Made by a program: the position numbers and the translations under genes. DNA of 64,000 bases, taken from positions 1-64,000 of the IMG/VR virus record IMGVR_UViG_3300007960_000014, one strand, 5' to 3'. This document shows, one piece after another, positions 59,562 to 64,000 of the stretch. The stretch comes from a virus. Under the pieces are notes generated by a model. It was not told the origin of the DNA, searched no databases, and saw nothing but the letters and a program-made list of their open reading frames with translations. Each line of letters begins with the position of its first letter. The first letter of the stretch is position 1.

Positions 59562-62413
59562 TAGTTTATTTCAGCGAACGGCTGTCTTAGTAGTTCGAAC
59601 GTTGTAGTGTACATAGAACCCGCAGAGATATTGTGGGTATAGGAAGTTATAATATATATGCCCGAAGTCCAGTGCTTCGGTCCCTCAGGCAATCTAGGGT
59701 TTGATATTTGAAGTCTTATCTTTCTAATATCCCAATCTACAATCCAGTCGCTTACTTCCGGAATACCTAATGTTGTTACAGTGGCTGTAAAAGGAAATTC
59801 AGCATAATTTTTCTCCCACAAACCTTTTTTTCTTAAAAATTCTTGTAGGCTGTACACATTATCCATGTCCGAGAAAAAGGATTTATCGATAATGTATCGA
59901 GGTTGAGATTTAATTTTTATTGATTTCCCATTCACGGAATAAGTTGCTACGCTTCCATCTTTTTTCATAAACATGTCTCTGAATATCGTGCTGTTTACAA
60001 AAGAATATAAAGCATTTAGTCTATCCTCTGTGTCGTCAGAACTATGAAAAGCTCCAGATTGATTTATCTTTTGAAACTTTGTATAGTACTTGTTCATTTG
60101 AATTAGAAATTGAGTAAAGTCTATTTCCTGAGGATTCGCAGCAGCTTCCTCTAGAGCTTTTACAGTCTTAAAAGCTTCTGTATTAAGACCTAAAATTTCT
60201 TGTAAGTCTGAGCCTCCTTGGAACGTGCTTCTAATTGTTTGCCCAATCGATGTCGGTGTAGTTTGTTCGGTTGCAGTTGTAATTACATAAACAAACGTAC
60301 CAATCAAACTGGAAACGGAAAATCCTCCAGCTCCCCCTTGCCAAACTTCATCCAACTTGATAATGTCGCTTTGCATTTGCCCAGCGCCAGCTAAAGGAGC
60401 AAATATATCTTGATTGAATCTAAAATCAGTAACAATGGAATCGTTGTATCCTACTCTTAAATTTAACAAGCTAGTAATACTACCATCCTCAACATTTGAT
60501 ACATTTTGATTTGGTAAATCTTCACTCAAGGAAGGGAATGATTGCAGTGCAGCTAACTCTTGAATTTCACTAGTTCTATCGGCTGCGTCGTTAGTTAGAG
60601 CTCTTTTATGAGTGTTCCCATCCGCGACAACCAACAAAGCCTCCGTGTCGTCAGGCGTGTTTCCATTTTCGAACGTAGTGGTAACTCTCTCCCACCCATT
60701 AAAACTAGGGGGACCTGCGCTTTGCAAAGTAGATTTATAATAAGGTCTGACCTCAAATGCGTCATCAGACTCCTCCAGGATAGGAAGATAAAAATCATTA
60801 ATAGAACGTATGAGAGCATTTAGTATAGTCATCAAGGAAGTATACTCGTTCTTTGTTATTGATGCTCTAATAAAGGGTTTTGGTTTTGCGGCAGGAGGGG
60901 TTTTTTCTGGCTCTGGTTGTTTTGCGTGGGTTTTCGCATCATTATCCCCTTCATCTGTAAACACGCTTACCGCAGTAGCGTATGTTGTGGCTTCCCAAAG
61001 TGCCTGACTATTAGCTACAGCAACATAGAATCCTTGCGAGATTGTAGAACTACTTCTATTCTTATTTAAGGGAAAATATCCAGTTTCAGCGATACTGAAA
61101 ACTTGTGCGGGGGTCGCAGTTCCTCCATCTTTGGATTCTCCATGAAATCCATATCCGAAGGGTCTCCACGGTATGGCATTTGGGAAACCCCAGTCACTTG
61201 CATACGAGCCATCGATGCTGCCGCTAAGCTCAGGAGGTCGCTCCCATCTTTGACGGCTGTTGTCGATATTAAAAACTTCGTTACGCACAAAATCATGATT
61301 CGGGTCGTCTTCATTATTTAAAGCTAGAAGAGCCGTTCTTACAGTAAGTCCTGTATCAGTGGGCGGGATAAAACCCTCATTCCTTACAATCCGCAAGTTA
61401 TCGCCTAATCGTATGTCATTGAGTTTTGGAAGAGGTTTATCTGAATTTCTATTTACCCTCGCCTGAGGATTTTTAGGGGTGTCTTCGGACTCGCTGCGGT
61501 TTTGTTTTAGTTCGCTTGCTCCAAAACTAATCCCTAAGTACCTAAAAACCATATCATAAGCCTGTCTAGCTGCCCACCTCGGGGAGCCAGCCCCGTTTAT
61601 AATTAAATTTTTATAACCAACCCATTGAGTATCCTCTCCTATGCCGTACGAATCTAGTAGTTTCTGGGTTTCTGCATCTAGAGGTCTGGAATAATCCCCG
61701 TCATCTGGAATGACGGCGGAGTTTGACCCGAACCCATCGGACAAACGGTTGGTTAGTTCAGCCCACGCTTTATCAATAAAGGACAAATCAATATCGTGAT
61801 AAACTACTCCTCTTAGATTAGGAAATGCTCCTAATATTTGCCCAAGCAAATCTTTTACAACTTCAGAAGGAGCAACTAAACTCCCGTCATCTTTTAATAT
61901 GTCTGGATACTCAAAGGTTTGAGCTACTCCGTTATTTGCTTGGACGTTTGGATTTTTTGTAGTATCAAAACTTAACGTATCCATAAACGTTAACGAGATT
62001 ACCCTTTCAGCATCATCCGTAACACTGTAATTTACGTTAGTTAAAATACCCGTTACTAATTTGGACATACCTTGGTCTTCACTACCATAGCCCCATCTCA
62101 TATAAAACGTTATTGGTTCAAGTTCGTCTGTCGTTTGTCCGACCCCTAAACTACTAGTCTTAGCGCTGTTGGCAAATAAGTTTCTAAAGACTGGTGTAAC
62201 CGCTCTCTCAAACTCTTGGGTAGGGTTAATAACAGTAAGGTTTACTTGAAAACTGTTTGAAGCGGCACCAGGAAGACCAGCGGTATAATTAAATTCCGTG
62301 AGAGTATCGAATAAACCAAACTCATCTTTGTAGCCAGCAACATCAATCAATGCTTCTTTGTCCTTAGAAAGCATTACGATAGGCAGTCTATCCTTTCCTG
62401 TGAGAGCGACCAT
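59561..62413 (-). CDS. Baseplate hub protein, gp27/gpD-like
   Basis: 950 residues. YKDEFGLFDTLTEFNYTAGLPG and VNPTQEFERAVTPVF start the protein, and FYMRWGYGSEDQGMSKLVTG with the following ILTNVNYSVTDDAERVIS match gp27/gpD-type hub domains. The C-terminus (GPKHWTSGIYIITSYTHNISAGSMYTTTFELL) is typical of hub ends. It sits directly beside the spike gene, as expected of its trimer partner. Much longer than T4 gp27 (391 aa), with an extra middle part. Confidence 0.75.
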   Translation of the reverse strand: MVALTGKDRLPIVMLSKDKEALIDVAGYKDEFGLFDTLTEFNYTAGLPGAASNSFQVNLTVINPTQEFERAVTPVFRNLFANSAKTSSLGVGQTTDELEPITFYMRWGYGSEDQGMSKLVTGILTNVNYSVTDDAERVISLTFMDTLSFDTTKNPNVQANNGVAQTFEYPDILKDDGSLVAPSEVVKDLLGQILGAFPNLRGVVYHDIDLSFIDKAWAELTNRLSDGFGSNSAVIPDDGDYSRPLDAETQKLLDSYGIGEDTQWVGYKNLIINGAGSPRWAARQAYDMVFRYLGISFGASELKQNRSESEDTPKNPQARVNRNSDKPLPKLNDIRLGDNLRIVRNEGFIPPTDTGLTVRTALLALNNEDDPNHDFVRNEVFNIDNSRQRWERPPELSGSIDGSYASDWGFPNAIPWRPFGYGFHGESKDGGTATPAQVFSIAETGYFPLNKNRSSSTISQGFYVAVANSQALWEATTYATAVSVFTDEGDNDAKTHAKQPEPEKTPPAAKPKPFIRASITKNEYTSLMTILNALIRSINDFYLPILEESDDAFEVRPYYKSTLQSAGPPSFNGWERVTTTFENGNTPDDTEALLVVADGNTHKRALTNDAADRTSEIQELAALQSFPSLSEDLPNQNVSNVEDGSITSLLNLRVGYNDSIVTDFRFNQDIFAPLAGAGQMQSDIIKLDEVWQGGAGGFSVSSLIGTFVYVITTATEQTTPTSIGQTIRSTFQGGSDLQEILGLNTEAFKTVKALEEAAANPQEIDFTQFLIQMNKYYTKFQKINQSGAFHSSDDTEDRLNALYSFVNSTIFRDMFMKKDGSVATYSVNGKSIKIKSQPRYIIDKSFFSDMDNVYSLQEFLRKKGLWEKNYAEFPFTATVTTLGIPEVSDWIVDWDIRKIRLQISNPRLPEGPKHWTSGIYIITSYTHNISAGSMYTTTFELLRQPFAEIN

Positions 62414-62420
62414 TTAGTTA

Positions 62421-62723
62421 TTATAGTACTGGAATCTTGATTTCGTCTCCAGATTTTAAACCGCTCAAAGCATCTTCAATACCATTTGCCAAAAGAATAA
62501 CCCACCAATATCCCGGTGTTCCATAGGCTGCTTGAGATATTAGGTCGGGTCGGTTTTCAAACCTGGGCGATATCGTAGCCAGTCTAAAATCAGTGTTTCC
62601 TAGGTCGGAATAAAATATATCAAACTTAGGGGAGGAAGTAATATCTTTAATAATCTTTCCCCGGTGCGTTATCTTTGTAGGAGAGTACAAAGTAAATCGC
62701 GATGTGTTAGAATAAGATATCAT
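62421..62723 (-). CDS. Baseplate wedge protein, gp53-like with LysM motif
   Basis: 100 residues. FRLATISPRFENRPDLISQAAYGTPGYWWVILLANGIEDALSGLKSGDEIKIPVL fits T4 gp53 and LysM-like tail X proteins, in which the ISQAAYG...YWWVI...G..IKIP motif is conserved. It holds neighbouring wedges together. The 3' codons CTA TAA also look like CTATAA, but these are coding. Confidence 0.8.
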   Translation of the reverse strand: MISYSNTSRFTLYSPTKITHRGKIIKDITSSPKFDIFYSDLGNTDFRLATISPRFENRPDLISQAAYGTPGYWWVILLANGIEDALSGLKSGDEIKIPVL

Positions 62724-63772
62724 TATACGTTACCCCTGGGAATACCTCCCGAATCAAATATAGTGTTCCAACCGAATGGACCTTGTTGCCCTGAGTTTAC
62801 AATGCCACCTTCTTGGCGGAACTCCTCCAGAGCAAGTTTTACTCTTATCATTCTTGAGTAAAAAGTTGCGTTATCCATTCCCGCACGGAATGGGTCTATC
62901 TCAATCTTGTAAGATTTTACAATACATGGAATATAATCATATGCGGTACCGAATTTTAGGTACGCAATCGGAGGACCATACTTTACTTTTTCTGCTGCTC
63001 CTGCATCGACAGTAGAGATTATGGAGCTTCTTATAATATTCATAAAGTAATCTACCAACCCAGCAATCATAGAATGATAATCACTATCAAGCGCGTTAGC
63101 TCTAAAGAACCCTTTACCATCTAGCTCGTTCCTTTCTCCTAATCTAACAGGTTGGTTTACTGGCATTCTAGGTCCAGCTGTTTCATAACTAGTTGTATTC
63201 CCCGCTGCAAAGTCGGCATCGGTTATCGCAGTTCCAGCTTTATAACCTACAACTTTACCTCCTACGCTAACAAACCCAGTAGCTCCTGGATAAAGTTGCG
63301 TATTTCCTTTAGTTGCTTCGTCTCGCTTTAATATTTCTTTGTACCTCGTTACTGTGTCTGCAATCTCTTGTCGTTGTTGGTCAGTACAAACACGCTCATA
63401 ATAATTATTATAAAAAGCTCCGATATGAGGAAGAGTATACATAAGCTCAATATCAAACTTAGTAGCACCTGCGCCAGTAAAAAGACGAACAGGTTCATTT
63501 CTCATGAAGATGGATGTCTCTGCGTAAGAAGCTCCTCTAGATTCATTTATTCTTGGGTTTTCAAAGAATGGAAGCTTCCTAATTGTATTGGTGGTAGCCA
63601 TCCCCGGCACTGTTGGATATTTAAATTCAATAAACCCTCTCTCTTCGATGGCGTGGTCATAGCGAGGAGTTCCAGTCTTGTCTCCTGCATACTCGTCCCA
63701 GATAATGTCTTCAGGCGGAAAAGGGCTGAAGGCATCTAATAAAATATTGACTCCTAGTGGTATGTTTGCCAT
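62723..63772 (-). CDS. Baseplate tube-initiator/cap protein, gp48/gp54-like
   Basis: 349 residues. RDVTRLFTGAGATKFDIELMYTLPH-like segment, the LVDYFMNIIRSSI helix and the terminal VKSYKIEIDPFRAGMDN-FYSRMIRVKLALEEF match the C-terminal beta-barrel end of tube-related proteins such as gp48/gp54 that nucleate the tail tube on the hub. The resemblance is to the group, not one member. Ends by TAATG-type junction with the gp53-like gene. Confidence 0.65.
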   Translation of the reverse strand: MANIPLGVNILLDAFSPFPPEDIIWDEYAGDKTGTPRYDHAIEERGFIEFKYPTVPGMATTNTIRKLPFFENPRINESRGASYAETSIFMRNEPVRLFTGAGATKFDIELMYTLPHIGAFYNNYYERVCTDQQRQEIADTVTRYKEILKRDEATKGNTQLYPGATGFVSVGGKVVGYKAGTAITDADFAAGNTTSYETAGPRMPVNQPVRLGERNELDGKGFFRANALDSDYHSMIAGLVDYFMNIIRSSIISTVDAGAAEKVKYGPPIAYLKFGTAYDYIPCIVKSYKIEIDPFRAGMDNATFYSRMIRVKLALEEFRQEGGIVNSGQQGPFGWNTIFDSGGIPRGNV

Positions 63773-63775
63773 TTA

Positions 63776-64000
63776 TTACTCTCCCAACCCGAGGGACTCT
63801 ACAAGGTATCTAGTTTGTTGACGATTTGCTTTTCTCAACTCTGCAGTAAGTCCCCTAATAGCTTCTTCAGAAGCATTGGCTTCCATTGCGTCCACCAGCC
63901 TCGATAGTAAATCTGCTTGTACGCCTAAAAGGTCCTCGTCTCGACCCCTGATATTTTGCCCAAGGACCCCCCGAGTATCTTCAATCGTTCGATTTGCCTC
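63776..64000 (-). CDS. Partial CDS, C-terminal 74 residues (helical, unknown)
   Basis: The gene enters from the right edge; 74 codons before a TAA (followed by a second TAA). Sequence is helical and charged (EANRTIEDTRGVLGQNIRG, LSRLVDAMEANASEEAIRGL, then ending YLVESLGLGE). Three bases separate it from the next ATG. In T4-type order a tape measure or hub-associated protein would lie here and the coiled ending would fit, but this fragment alone cannot show it. Confidence 0.5.
   Translation of the reverse strand, partial: EANRTIEDTRGVLGQNIRGRDEDLLGVQADLLSRLVDAMEANASEEAIRGLTAELRKANRQQTRYLVESLGLGE

Noticed and set aside
62414-62430. CTATAATAA before the hub gene as promoter
   Set aside because: It is the final CTA TAA of the gp53-like gene plus a seven-base gap; its match is explained by coding.
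1-64000. tRNA genes, CRISPR arrays, insertion sequences, integrase or attachment sites
   Set aside because: No cloverleaf-like gap is available between the packed genes, no repeat-spacer pattern and no transposase or integrase motif was seen. Without a computed scan, a divergent tRNA hidden in a coding region cannot be fully excluded.

Overview
The window is one continuous piece of a tailed bacteriophage genome with a contractile tail and T4-like morphogenesis. No bacterial chromosomal gene, tRNA, rRNA, integrase, insertion sequence or CRISPR array is visible. Genes are packed with 1-30 nt overlaps (many ATGA or TAATG junctions), and no stretch longer than about 85 nt lacks a gene. All genes but two lie on the minus strand, so transcription runs from right to left. 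The virion proteins are T4-type (sheath, tube, capsid, scaffold, protease, gp6, gp25 and gp53 relatives). The DNA polymerase is a family A enzyme and the ribonucleotide reductase is of the B12-dependent class II, which points to a distant ('far-T4') lineage rather than a close T4 or cyanophage relative. The host cannot be named from the sequence.

Region by region, right to left: 55-64 kb and down to 47.5 kb is the baseplate (tube-cap, gp53/LysM, hub, spike, LamG-bearing protein, gp25, gp6/J, and a 1808-aa protein with a P2 gpI-like segment). 35-47.5 kb holds a 2118-aa receptor-binding or decoration protein, a small paralogue, and two fibre/spike proteins that share an N-terminal motif. 34.4-35 kb encodes a 34-aa membrane peptide and a lipoprotein. 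25-34 kb is the head and tail core: acidic and basic head-associated proteins, gp21 protease, gp22 scaffold, gp23 capsid, a terminator, neck, gp15-like tail completion protein, an 80-aa protein, sheath and tube. 22.6-25 kb is an 824-aa protein of unknown role that starts directly behind a terminator hairpin.

21-22.7 kb is the only place where strand alternates: a gp55-like sigma factor and a Holliday-junction-resolvase-like nuclease are on the plus strand, each divergent from one minus-strand gene across 16-20 nt and overlapping another tail to tail by about 75 nt. 9.9-21.2 kb is DNA metabolism: a UDG-like/exonuclease protein, a 61-aa protein, PolA polymerase, gp47/gp46 (Mre11/Rad50), a GroES-like co-chaperonin, class II ribonucleotide reductase, a zinc-ribbon protein, dUTPase, DnaB-type helicase, a HEXXH protein, a coiled-coil protein and gp32-type SSB. 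0-9.9 kb is a sugar cassette: GDP-mannose 3,5-epimerase-like, GDP-deoxyhexose reductase/dehydratase-like and RmlD-like enzymes, seven glycosyltransferase-like proteins (one GT10/fucosyltransferase-like) and two methyltransferases. It probably builds and attaches unusual deoxy- or L-sugars to a virion or host-surface target.

The points most worth a second look are the polymerase whose proofreading domain is divided between two genes around a small ORF, the phage-encoded GDP-sugar and glycosyltransferase set, the membrane peptide/lipoprotein pair, the terminator-start junctions with a recurring CTATTATA-like box, and L/I-X-E-G sites spread through the head proteins as expected for a gp21-type protease.
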